8,955 bases of DNA, taken from assembly GCA_013042255.1 (NCBI GenBank), contig JABDQK010000099.1, forward strand, positions 1-8,955, in the 5' to 3' direction. Positions 1-6,569 of the stretch are shown one piece after another (position 1 is the first letter of the stretch; every line of letters starts with the position of its first letter). The translations under genes and the position numbers were made by a program. The stretch comes from Flavobacteriaceae bacterium (GTDB taxonomy: Bacteria > Bacteroidota > Bacteroidia > Flavobacteriales > Flavobacteriaceae). A model generated the notes under the pieces. That model saw only the letters and a program-made list of their open reading frames with translations. It was not told where the DNA came from and did not search any database.

Positions 1-2
1 AA

Positions 3-302
3 TCCCGATTTTTTCAGCGCGATGCCTATATCTCTGTCGACTTCCTGGAGAAAAAAGTAGAAGTTGTTAAGATGAAAGATGCCCCCGAAAGTCCGGGAGA
101 ATTTGATATGATCCTGCAGAATGCTGAAGGAGTAAAGAAGCAAATCTATTTCGAGAATCCGGAGATCCGGAGTAATAATGCGATTCTTGATGAGCTGGAA
201 ACCTTTGCGAATGCCATCAATCAGGACACAAAGCCCGAAGTGACCTTAAGTGACGGGACCAAGGCCCTGAAGGTAGCCCTGCAGGTTATAGCATCATTCT
301 GA
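3..302 (+). CDS. Gfo/Idh/MocA-family oxidoreductase, C-terminal fragment (5' end outside window)
   Basis: The reading frame is open from the first bases of the window to a TGA and encodes about 99 residues. The start codon lies outside the window; the first internal ATG, at 72, is not a plausible start because coding sequence continues upstream of it. The residues before that ATG (RFFQRDAYISVDFLEKK) match the C-terminal beta-sheet region of flavobacterial Gfo/Idh/MocA-type dehydrogenases. The end (DELETFANAINQ, then a helix ending in ALKVALQVIASF) is the typical closing helix in which these proteins position the substrate domain. The family uses NAD(P) to oxidise or reduce sugars and related compounds, but the Rossmann domain and catalytic lysine are not in view, so the substrate cannot be inferred. 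The next gene starts 28 bases downstream on the same strand, so co-transcription is likely. The family call rests on similarity recalled from memory and not on a diagnostic motif. Confidence 0.75.
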   Translation, partial: SRFFQRDAYISVDFLEKKVEVVKMKDAPESPGEFDMILQNAEGVKKQIYFENPEIRSNNAILDELETFANAINQDTKPEVTLSDGTKALKVALQVIASF

Positions 303-330
303 TTTTCGAACATATTATAATTAAATACTA

Positions 331-1224
331 ATGAAGAACATTACTGTAATCGGAGCAGGAACAATGGGAAACGGAATTGCCCATGTATTTGCTCAGAAGA
401 ATTTTAAGGTCATCCTGGTTGATATTTCGGAAAAGGCCATCGAGAAAGGGATGAATACAATACGTAAAAACCTGGATCGCATGGTCCAAAAGGAAATCCT
501 CAGCGAGGAACAGCTTAAATCAGCCCTGCAAAATATCAGTACAGCTACGGATCTGGCGAAAGCTGTTAGCAATGCCGACCTGGTCGTGGAAGCTGCCAGT
601 GAAAATCTGGATGTAAAACTCAGGATCTTTAAGGATCTCGACTCTTTATGTCCTCCCGATACGATACTGGCTTCTAATACCTCTTCGATTTCTATCACTC
701 AGATAGGAGCTGCAACCCAAAGACCCGACAAGGTCATAGGGATGCATTTTATGAACCCGGTTCCCATCATGAAACTTGTGGAAATCATCAGGGGCTATTC
801 TACGTCTGATGTCACAGCCAAAACTATCATGGCGTTATCTCAAAAGCTGGATAAAACACCTACAGAGGTCAATGACTACCCCGGGTTTGTTTCTAACAGG
901 ATTTTAATGCCAATGATTAACGAAGCCATAGAAACCCTTTATAACGGAGTAGCCGGAGTGGAAGAAATCGATACCGTGATGAAACTGGGAATGGCACATC
1001 CTATGGGACCCTTACAACTAGCTGATTTTATCGGCCTGGATGTATGTCTTTCTATTCTCCAGGTGCTTTACGACGGTTTTAAAAACCCAAAATACGCACC
1101 CTGCCCTCTCCTTACCAATATGGTAATGGCAGGGAAACTGGGCGTTAAATCAGGGGAAGGATTTTACGATTATACCGAATCGAGAAAAGCAGAGAAAGTT
1201 GCTGCGCAATTCAAAAAAGGATAA
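331..1224 (+). CDS. 3-hydroxyacyl-CoA dehydrogenase, 3-hydroxybutyryl-CoA dehydrogenase type (Hbd/PaaH-like)
   Basis: This cytosolic enzyme should oxidise (S)-3-hydroxyacyl-CoA to 3-ketoacyl-CoA with NAD, as in fatty acid beta-oxidation, butanoate metabolism or phenylacetate breakdown. The 297 residues match the usual length of the short stand-alone form (about 280-295). The N-terminal Rossmann domain has GAGTMG at residues 8-13 and an acidic D31 at the end of the second strand, which favours NAD. SNTSS is at 115-119. The catalytic pair is H139 (in GMHFMNPVP) and E151. N189 lies in PGFVSNR at the start of the C-terminal helical domain, which ends with the expected VKSGEGFYDY stretch. No hydratase domain is fused, so it is not a FadB-type multifunctional protein. 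The ATG follows an AT-rich leader with no Shine-Dalgarno motif. The stop overlaps the next start by one base (TAATG). No other beta-oxidation gene is in view, so the chain-length preference and pathway are open. Confidence 0.95.
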   Translation: MKNITVIGAGTMGNGIAHVFAQKNFKVILVDISEKAIEKGMNTIRKNLDRMVQKEILSEEQLKSALQNISTATDLAKAVSNADLVVEAASENLDVKLRIFKDLDSLCPPDTILASNTSSISITQIGAATQRPDKVIGMHFMNPVPIMKLVEIIRGYSTSDVTAKTIMALSQKLDKTPTEVNDYPGFVSNRILMPMINEAIETLYNGVAGVEEIDTVMKLGMAHPMGPLQLADFIGLDVCLSILQVLYDGFKNPKYAPCPLLTNMVMAGKLGVKSGEGFYDYTESRKAEKVAAQFKKG

Positions 1225-2459
1225 TGGCAATTGTTAAACCCTTCAAAGCCATTCGGCCGGCGGCAGACAAAGTTGCACACGTAACCTCTCGTTCTTACGA
1301 GGCCTATTCTAAAGAGGAGTTAAAGGCTATTTTAAAGTTCAATCCTTTTTCATTCCTGCACATTATCAATCCGGGCTTTAAATTCCACAAAAAAGTATCG
1401 GGAGCAGAACGTTTTAAGCTCGTACATAACCGATATATGGAGTTTCTTGAGGAAAAGGTATATGTGAAAGACAATGAAGCCAGTTTTTATCTCTACCAGA
1501 TTAAAAAGAACAGTTTTAGCTGTTGCGGGATTTTTTGTGCTACCAGTGTGGCAGACTACAGGAACAACATCATTAAAAAACACGAGAATACCATCGAAAG
1601 CAGGGAACGACTTTTTGCACAGTACCTTGATACCGTAAAATTCAATGCAGAACCTGTATTGATGACTTATCCTGATCATCCTACGCTGGCCGGAATCATT
1701 AAAAATACTAAAAAGGAAACTCCTGTATATCATTTTACAACTCCTGACAGAACCACGCATTTCCTTTGGAAAATATCATCACCTGAGGCTATAAATGCAA
1801 TTGTAAAGGCATTTTCCCAAATAGACAGCCTTTATATCGCAGACGGGCACCACCGAAGTGCTTCTTCTGAATTACTGGCCCGATGGCATGAGGCAAAAAA
1901 TCCCAAACACAATGGGAAAGAGGCCTATAATTTTTTTATGAGCTACCTGATCCCTGAAAGCGAAATCAGGATATTTGAATTTAACAGGCTGGTAAAAGAT
2001 CTGAACGGTCATTCAAAGGAATCTTTTCTGGTAAAACTCGATGAATTGTACCGCATTAAGAAGATAGATCTAGAATTGTACAAACCAACTAAAAAACATC
2101 ATTTCAGTATGTATTTAGACGGGGATTTCTATTCCCTGTATCTGCGGAAAAATGTCCTTCCACTAGATGATCCTCTGAGTAAACTGGACACTCATATCCT
2201 TTACAAAACCATACTTGAACCTATTTTGGGAATCAAAGACCTGCGCAACGATAAACGAATTCGGTATGGGTATGGAAAACACAATGTCCTGCGGATGAAA
2301 ACAGAGATTGACAAGGGAAATTTTGAAGTTGGTTTCAACCTGGTTCCTATCACAATGGGCGAAATTAAGGCCATTGCAGATGCGCAATTGGTGATGCCAC
2401 CGAAGAGCACCTATATAGAACCAAAATTGAAAAGCGGACTTACCATCTACGAATTATAA
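1224..2459 (+). CDS. DUF1015 family protein (COG4198), function unknown
   Basis: This 411-residue protein has the hallmarks of the DUF1015 family: an N-terminal VKPFKAIRP stretch (residues 4-12), an NPFSFLHI segment near 40-47, a DY..NIIKKHENT block at 111-123, and the central IADGHHRSAS motif at 205-214. The length fits the family (about 400-420). No signal peptide or membrane helix is visible, so it is probably cytosolic. The function is not established to my knowledge. The DGHHR motif is reminiscent of the motif in ParB/Srx-fold free serine kinases (SerK/SbnI), and I recall DUF1015 genes lying beside serA/serC in other flavobacteria, so a link to serine or phospho-metabolite chemistry is possible; this is inference only. 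C100, C101 and C105 form a small cysteine cluster (SCCGIFC) just before the KKHENT block. The start shares its A with the preceding stop, which suggests translational coupling. The PLP-protein gene follows after 8 bases. Confidence 0.9.
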   Translation: MAIVKPFKAIRPAADKVAHVTSRSYEAYSKEELKAILKFNPFSFLHIINPGFKFHKKVSGAERFKLVHNRYMEFLEEKVYVKDNEASFYLYQIKKNSFSCCGIFCATSVADYRNNIIKKHENTIESRERLFAQYLDTVKFNAEPVLMTYPDHPTLAGIIKNTKKETPVYHFTTPDRTTHFLWKISSPEAINAIVKAFSQIDSLYIADGHHRSASSELLARWHEAKNPKHNGKEAYNFFMSYLIPESEIRIFEFNRLVKDLNGHSKESFLVKLDELYRIKKIDLELYKPTKKHHFSMYLDGDFYSLYLRKNVLPLDDPLSKLDTHILYKTILEPILGIKDLRNDKRIRYGYGKHNVLRMKTEIDKGNFEVGFNLVPITMGEIKAIADAQLVMPPKSTYIEPKLKSGLTIYEL

Positions 2460-2467
2460 GTCAAAAA

Positions 2468-3121
2468 ATGTCGATTGCAGAGAATTTAAAAAAGATTAAA
2501 AATGAGCTCCCTGAGAAGGTGACGCTGGTTGCTGTATCCAAGACCAAATCTGATAACGAAATCCTTCAGGCTTATGAAGCAGGGCATCGAATTTTTGGGG
2601 AGAACAAGGTTCAGGAGATGACTGAAAAATGGTCGTCCTTACCTAAGGATATTGAATGGCATATGATAGGTCATGTCCAGCGAAACAAAGTAAAATACAT
2701 GGCACCCTATGTCTCCATAATACATGGCGTAGACAGTTTAAAGCTCCTCAGGGAAGTAAATAAACAAGGGAGAAAGCACGATCGGGTGATTCCCTGTCTG
2801 CTGCAAGTCTTTATCGCTGAGGAGGAAACAAAATTTGGCTTTGATGAACAGGAACTACAAGAATTGCTGGCGAGTAATGAGCTTAAAGATCTTTCCCATG
2901 TAAAAATAAAAGGATTGATGGGTATGGCGACTTTTACGGATAATAAAGAACAAATCCGGAAAGAATTTCATTCCCTGAAAACGATGTTTGAGGCCCTGAA
3001 AACCTTACTGCCTGACATCTCAATCCTTTCTATGGGGATGAGCGGGGATTATAAAATTGCCATAGAAGAAGGCAGTACCATGGTAAGGATAGGAAGTAGT
3101 ATCTTTGGAGCAAGATCTTAA
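2468..3121 (+). CDS. yggS: YggS/PROSC family pyridoxal-5'-phosphate-binding protein (PLP homeostasis protein)
   Basis: This is a small cytosolic single-domain TIM-barrel protein that binds PLP and helps maintain vitamin B6 and amino/keto acid balance; the family has no established enzymatic activity. The 217 residues are within the family's range (about 215-235). The PLP-binding lysine is K25 in LVAVSKTK near the N-terminus. Other family signatures are FGENKVQE, WHMIGHVQRNK, the GLMGMAT strand, and the C-terminal LSMGMSGDYKIAIEEGSTMVRIGSSIFG block, whose serine/glycine and arginine residues hold the PLP phosphate. The ATG is 8 bases after the DUF1015 stop and is preceded by an A-rich tract (TCAAAAA) without a Shine-Dalgarno motif, as is common in Bacteroidota. 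The downstream exonuclease frame is open across this gene's last 17 bases, but its probable start lies beyond the stop. Confidence 0.96.
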   Translation: MSIAENLKKIKNELPEKVTLVAVSKTKSDNEILQAYEAGHRIFGENKVQEMTEKWSSLPKDIEWHMIGHVQRNKVKYMAPYVSIIHGVDSLKLLREVNKQGRKHDRVIPCLLQVFIAEEETKFGFDEQELQELLASNELKDLSHVKIKGLMGMATFTDNKEQIRKEFHSLKTMFEALKTLLPDISILSMGMSGDYKIAIEEGSTMVRIGSSIFGARS

Positions 3122-3155
3122 ATCACAGCAAGAAGGAGCAAATTCAGCCCACCCT

Positions 3156-4286
3156 ATGTACTCAATTTTAGACATAGAAACTACAGGAGGAAAGTACAAC
3201 GAAGAAGGAATTACGGAAATCGCCATCCATAAATTTGATGGCCATAAGGTAATTGATCAGTTTATCTCCCTGGTCAACCCTGAACGTGAGATACAGCCCT
3301 TTGTAGTCAATCTGACGGGAATTAATAGTAAAATGCTCCAAACAGCCCCGAAGTTCCACGAAGTAGCCAAACGCATCGTTGAAATAACCCAGGATACTAC
3401 CATTGTTGCCCATAATGCCCAATTTGATTACCGGATACTCCGAACAGAATTCAGACGACTTGGATATAATTTTGAACGTAAGACCCTGTGTACCGTGGAC
3501 CTTGCAAAAAAACTAATTCCGGAAGCAGAATCGCATAGTCTTGGGAAGTTGGTAAGGTCATTGGGCATTCCTGTTAGTGACCGCCACCGAGCAAATGGTG
3601 ATGCCCTGGCCACCCTGAAATTATTCAAAATATTACTTACAAAAGATGTCAACAAAGAGATTATCAGCGAAGTAATACGAGAAGAAACCCATGGAGAATT
3701 AACACACAGGCAATTAAAAATTGTAGATCAGATGCCATCGGAAACCGGGGTCTATTACATGTACAATAAGGATAGAAAGATAATATATAGCGGGAAGAGC
3801 ACGAATATCAAGAAAAGGGTAAATGAACATTTTACTTCAGATACCTCCCTTTGCAGAACCATCCAGAAAGAAACACGTAAAGTTACCTTCGAACTTACCG
3901 GAAATGAACTTGTCGCCTACCTAAAGCTTACTGAAGTGATCAAAAGAAATCCCCCAAAATATCCATTAAGAGGGGAGGATATCAGAATTAATCTAAATCT
4001 CAACGGCCAGGAAATTGACGATACAGACGCATATTCTATTGCCGGGAAAGACTTAATGGTCGTAGATAAAGGCAGAGAGACCGGGGAACGAAGTGCAATC
4101 CTGATTAAAAATGGACATTTGAAAGGTATAGGCTTCTACGAATTAAATCACCAAATCAATAATATTCATATCTTGGAATCTATATTGACACCTATGCAGG
4201 GAAGCAAGGATATTTCAAAGCAAATCTCCTTTTATTTAACGCATAGACAAGTCCTGAATATTATAGAGCTGAATTCTAACAATTAA
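3156..4286 (+). CDS. DnaQ-like (DEDDh) 3'-5' exonuclease fused to a degenerate GIY-YIG domain
   Basis: Residues 1 to about 165 form a DnaQ/epsilon-type exonuclease fold with an apparently intact DEDDh site: D6 and E8 (ILDIETTGG), D91 (HNAQFD), H144 and D149 (HRANGD). From about 190 to 270 there is a UvrC/GIY-YIG-like segment: GVY at 198-200, Y211-S212-G213 where YIG is usual, the helix arginine R221, and an IKRNPPKYP end. The expected catalytic glutamate position is L258 and the expected asparagine position is P270, so nuclease activity of this half is doubtful. The C-terminal 100 residues keep a VVDKGRE and LIKNG..KGIGFYEL block seen in family members. At 376 residues it is shorter than the roughly 450 I recall for flavobacterial homologues; the stretch after 270 looks contracted. 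I chose the ATG at 3156 (MYSILDIETTGG), as in the family. An upstream in-frame ATG at 3105 would add 17 atypical residues and overlap yggS. A role in DNA repair or proofreading is inferred. The stop is TAATG-coupled to the channel gene. Confidence 0.88.
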   Translation: MYSILDIETTGGKYNEEGITEIAIHKFDGHKVIDQFISLVNPEREIQPFVVNLTGINSKMLQTAPKFHEVAKRIVEITQDTTIVAHNAQFDYRILRTEFRRLGYNFERKTLCTVDLAKKLIPEAESHSLGKLVRSLGIPVSDRHRANGDALATLKLFKILLTKDVNKEIISEVIREETHGELTHRQLKIVDQMPSETGVYYMYNKDRKIIYSGKSTNIKKRVNEHFTSDTSLCRTIQKETRKVTFELTGNELVAYLKLTEVIKRNPPKYPLRGEDIRINLNLNGQEIDDTDAYSIAGKDLMVVDKGRETGERSAILIKNGHLKGIGFYELNHQINNIHILESILTPMQGSKDISKQISFYLTHRQVLNIIELNSNN

Positions 4287-5119
4287 TGCAGAACCGACCC
4301 AAGAAAGACTGGAAGGCTAAACTACACGAGATAATCTACGGTACGCATACCCCGGCCGGGAAGTTGTTCGATATTGTTCTTCTGGTGGTGATCCTCTACA
4401 GTGTGATAATAGTAATGTTGGAAAGCGATTCGCGTTTTGACGTGAAATATCACGGATTTTTAAATATTTCGGAATGGATCGTCACTATTCTGTTTACCAT
4501 AGAATACATCCTGAGGATTATTTGTATTAAAACGCCACGGAAGTATATTTTCAGTTTTTTTGGAATCATCGATTTACTATCTACCATTCCTAAATATTTA
4601 TCCTTTTTCATTATCGGATCCCAATACGTTGCAGCTTTTAGGGCTTTGCGACTCTTACGGATTTTCAGGATTTTGAAATTGGTGAGGTTTGTTGGAGAAT
4701 CTAATAATCTGATCAGGGCCCTTAAAGCCAGCAGAGCTAAAATCTTTGTCTTTGTATTTTTTATTCTCGTTTTATCGGTCTTGCTTGGCACGATCATGTA
4801 CCTCGTGGAAGGTCCTGAAAACGGTTTTAACAGTATCCCTCATAGTGTTTACTGGACCATCGTGACGCTTACTACGGTGGGATACGGCGACATCTCCCCA
4901 CAAACCGGCTTGGGTCAGATAATCGCAACAATAATTATGATTGTTGGGTATGGGGTCATTGCTGTACCCACAGGAATTGTAAGTGCAGAATACGCCTCTA
5001 CCAGGCGGGAGGAAAAAGGGAAAAAGAAAGAAAAAGCCTGTGCAGAATGTGGAACAGTCATCCTGAGGAAAGATGCCCATTACTGCCGGGTTTGCGGGTT
5101 CAGGTTAATTGAAGACTAA
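4286..5119 (+). CDS. Voltage-gated-type potassium channel (ion transporter family, 6TM) with C-terminal zinc ribbon
   Basis: This 277-residue inner-membrane protein has the six-helix plan of a Kv-type channel subunit, which should assemble as a tetramer. Approximate helices are S1 27-45, S2 62-80, S3 86-110, S4 117-135, S5 152-174 and S6 209-235. S4 carries a regular charge ladder every third residue (R119, R122, R125, R128, K131, R134), with candidate partner acids E73 in S2 and D96 in S3, so voltage sensing is plausible. The pore loop has TTVGYGD at 196-202, the classical K+ selectivity filter. S6 contains VPTGI near 227-231. The cytosolic tail is highly charged (RREEKGKKKEK) and then carries CAEC and CRVC (C252, C255, C267, C270), a zinc-ribbon-like four-cysteine module. 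No RCK/TrkA-N or cyclic-nucleotide domain is present. The gene is coupled by TAATG at both ends, to the exonuclease upstream and miaA downstream, which are unrelated in function. Confidence 0.95.
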   Translation: MQNRPKKDWKAKLHEIIYGTHTPAGKLFDIVLLVVILYSVIIVMLESDSRFDVKYHGFLNISEWIVTILFTIEYILRIICIKTPRKYIFSFFGIIDLLSTIPKYLSFFIIGSQYVAAFRALRLLRIFRILKLVRFVGESNNLIRALKASRAKIFVFVFFILVLSVLLGTIMYLVEGPENGFNSIPHSVYWTIVTLTTVGYGDISPQTGLGQIIATIIMIVGYGVIAVPTGIVSAEYASTRREEKGKKKEKACAECGTVILRKDAHYCRVCGFRLIED

Positions 5120-6045
5120 TGGCGCAAAAAACCCTTTTGGTGATTGTCGGGCCAACTGGGATCGGTAAAACTTCCCTGGCAATACAACTTGCCTCGCACT
5201 TTAAATCCGAAATACTTTCAGCTGATTCCAGACAGTTCTACAAGGAAATGAGTATCGGTACTGCAGTGCCCACCCAAAATGAACTCGATAGTGTACCCCA
5301 TCATTTTATACATCAGATCAGTATTCAAAAGGACTATTCGGTAGGGGATTTTGAAAGGGATGCTCTGAAAAAACTGAATGAGCTTTTTAAGGTTCATGAT
5401 ATTGTCTTACTGGTTGGTGGGAGCGGACTATATGTCGATGCAGTTGTATACGGGATTGATTCTTTTCCAAAAATTAGACCGGGACTGCGTTCAGAACTTC
5501 AGAATGAAATGGAAGAGAGAGGATTGAATGCTCTGCAGGAGGAATTGAAGCTTACAGACCCTGCATATTACGAGAAGGTGGACCTGAAGAATCCACATCG
5601 CGTTCTCAGGGCCCTTGAGGTGATAAGGACCACGGGAAAGCCATTTTCCGACTTTCTGGGAAAGGGCAAAGCAAAAAGACCTTTTCATTCTCTAATTCTG
5701 GGTCTGCAAGCCCCCAGAGAAGTTGTCTATGACAGAATTAATGCCCGTGTGGATAAAATGATGGCTTCCGGCCTATTGGATGAAGTGAAGATCCTGAAGG
5801 ATTTTGAACACCTCAATGCCCTGCAAACTGTTGGATACAGAGAACTTTTAAGTTATTTAAAAGAGGAAACAACATTGGATGAAGCCATCAGTGAAATAAA
5901 AAAGAACACGCGCCGGTTTGCCAAACGTCAGGGAACCTGGTTCAGGAAAAATAAGGACATAAAGTGGATTCCGTATGATATGCCCCTGACTGAGGTTATT
6001 AATTTGATAACAGAAAATATAAAGGATGAAGAAAGAGGTGAATAG
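5119..6045 (+). CDS. miaA: tRNA dimethylallyltransferase MiaA (tRNA isopentenyladenosine-37 synthesis)
   Basis: MiaA transfers a dimethylallyl group from DMAPP to the N6 of adenosine 37 in tRNAs that read codons starting with U. The result (i6A) is the substrate for MiaB. The 308 residues match the usual bacterial length. The P-loop GPTGIGKT is at 11-18. The catalytic aspartate is D36 in SADSRQFYKEMSIGTA, followed by the PHHFIH and YSVGDFERDA segments of the active site. GGSGLYVDAV follows, and near the C-terminus LQTVGYRELLSYL and the TRRFAKRQGTWFRK tRNA-contact segment are present. Nothing appears missing. The start overlaps the channel gene's stop by one base, and the 3' end overlaps the gluconokinase frame by 20 bases, so it probably belongs to the same transcript. 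The neighbours are not tRNA-modification genes. Confidence 0.98.
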   Translation: MAQKTLLVIVGPTGIGKTSLAIQLASHFKSEILSADSRQFYKEMSIGTAVPTQNELDSVPHHFIHQISIQKDYSVGDFERDALKKLNELFKVHDIVLLVGGSGLYVDAVVYGIDSFPKIRPGLRSELQNEMEERGLNALQEELKLTDPAYYEKVDLKNPHRVLRALEVIRTTGKPFSDFLGKGKAKRPFHSLILGLQAPREVVYDRINARVDKMMASGLLDEVKILKDFEHLNALQTVGYRELLSYLKEETTLDEAISEIKKNTRRFAKRQGTWFRKNKDIKWIPYDMPLTEVINLITENIKDEERGE

Positions 6046-6529
6046 GAATAGGATCTTTTATATAATGGGGGTTTCCGGCTGTGGAAAGTCTACCATAGGC
6101 CAGAAACTGGCCAGTTCACTTTCACTCCCCTTTTTTGACGGAGATGACTATCACCCTGAAGAAAATATCGCCAAAATGTCTGAAGGCCTGCCCCTGAATG
6201 ACCAGGACAGGAAAGCCTGGCTGGAAGCACTGAATTCCCTGGCGCATAAACATCAGCAAAATGGAGCCGTAATCGCATGTTCAGCACTTAAAATAATATA
6301 CAGAGAAATGTTGAATGAAAACATCCTCCCGCCACCGGTATGGGTGTACCTGGAAGGAAGCTACGAAACAATTTTAAACCGGCTACAGCAAAGGAAAAGT
6401 CATTTTATGCCCACAGCGCTGCTAAAATCACAATTTGACACCCTGGAAGCTCCTGAAGAAGCCATAAAGGTTCCTATTATGCTAACACCTGAAGAAATTG
6501 TTGAGGAGATACTGAAACAAATGAAATAA
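6026..6529 (+). CDS. gntK: Gluconokinase (GntK/IdnK type)
   Basis: This cytosolic P-loop kinase should phosphorylate D-gluconate with ATP to 6-phosphogluconate, feeding the pentose phosphate or Entner-Doudoroff routes. The 167 residues fit the family (about 165-180). The P-loop GVSGCGKST is at 15-23. The substrate-binding run DGDDYHPEENIAKM at 38-51, followed by G-PLND-DR (54-62) and W at 64, is diagnostic for gluconokinase and separates it from shikimate and adenylate kinases. ACSALK and a SHFMPTALLKSQFDTLE stretch (the GHF..LL.SQF region of E. coli GntK) complete the signature. The first ATG lies inside miaA and gives 13 residues before the core; an in-frame ATG at 6065 would start right at the P-loop strand and is less likely. 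No gluconate transporter, GntR-type regulator, Edd or Eda gene is in view, so the source of gluconate cannot be told. It is the last gene before a strong terminator. Confidence 0.95.
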   Translation: MKKEVNRNRIFYIMGVSGCGKSTIGQKLASSLSLPFFDGDDYHPEENIAKMSEGLPLNDQDRKAWLEALNSLAHKHQQNGAVIACSALKIIYREMLNENILPPPVWVYLEGSYETILNRLQQRKSHFMPTALLKSQFDTLEAPEEAIKVPIMLTPEEIVEEILKQMK

Positions 6530-6557
6530 AAAAGGCAGCTTATTCGCTGCCTTTTTT
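6528..6557. terminator. Bidirectional intrinsic terminator between convergent operons
   Basis: A perfect 12-bp stem (six A, then GGCAGC, pairing with GCTGCC, then six T) encloses a 6-base loop TTATTC. The T-tract on the plus strand and the A-tract that becomes a T-tract on the minus strand make it usable from both sides. It begins within the gluconokinase TAA stop and ends 12 bases before the response-regulator stop, so it should end both the long plus-strand array and the minus-strand two-component operon. Confidence 0.93.
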
Positions 6558-6569
6558 GTTTTGTGAAGA

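Noticed and set aside
303..330. AT-rich gap before the dehydrogenase as a possible promoter.
   Set aside because: The gap is only 28 bases and I find no convincing Bacteroidota -33 TTTG and -7 TAnnTTTG pair. It reads better as an ordinary A-rich translation leader within an operon.
1508..1523. Small inverted repeat AACAG-N6-CTGTT.
   Set aside because: It lies inside the DUF1015 coding sequence, has only 5 bp of stem and no T-tract, and is likely chance.
1350..1760. Antisense open frame of 136 codons inside the DUF1015 gene.
   Set aside because: It is a shadow of a well-supported gene, its product resembles nothing I recognise, and it has no leader of its own. The antisense frames at 393-698, 4450-4797 and 4772-5080 were dropped for the same reason.
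3105..3155. Upstream in-frame ATG that would lengthen the exonuclease by 17 residues and overlap yggS.
   Set aside because: The added residues are unlike the family, whose members begin at the MY.ILDIETTGG strand. The ATG at 3156 is preferred, although an AGGAG at 3133-3137 is too far from it to act as a standard Shine-Dalgarno site.
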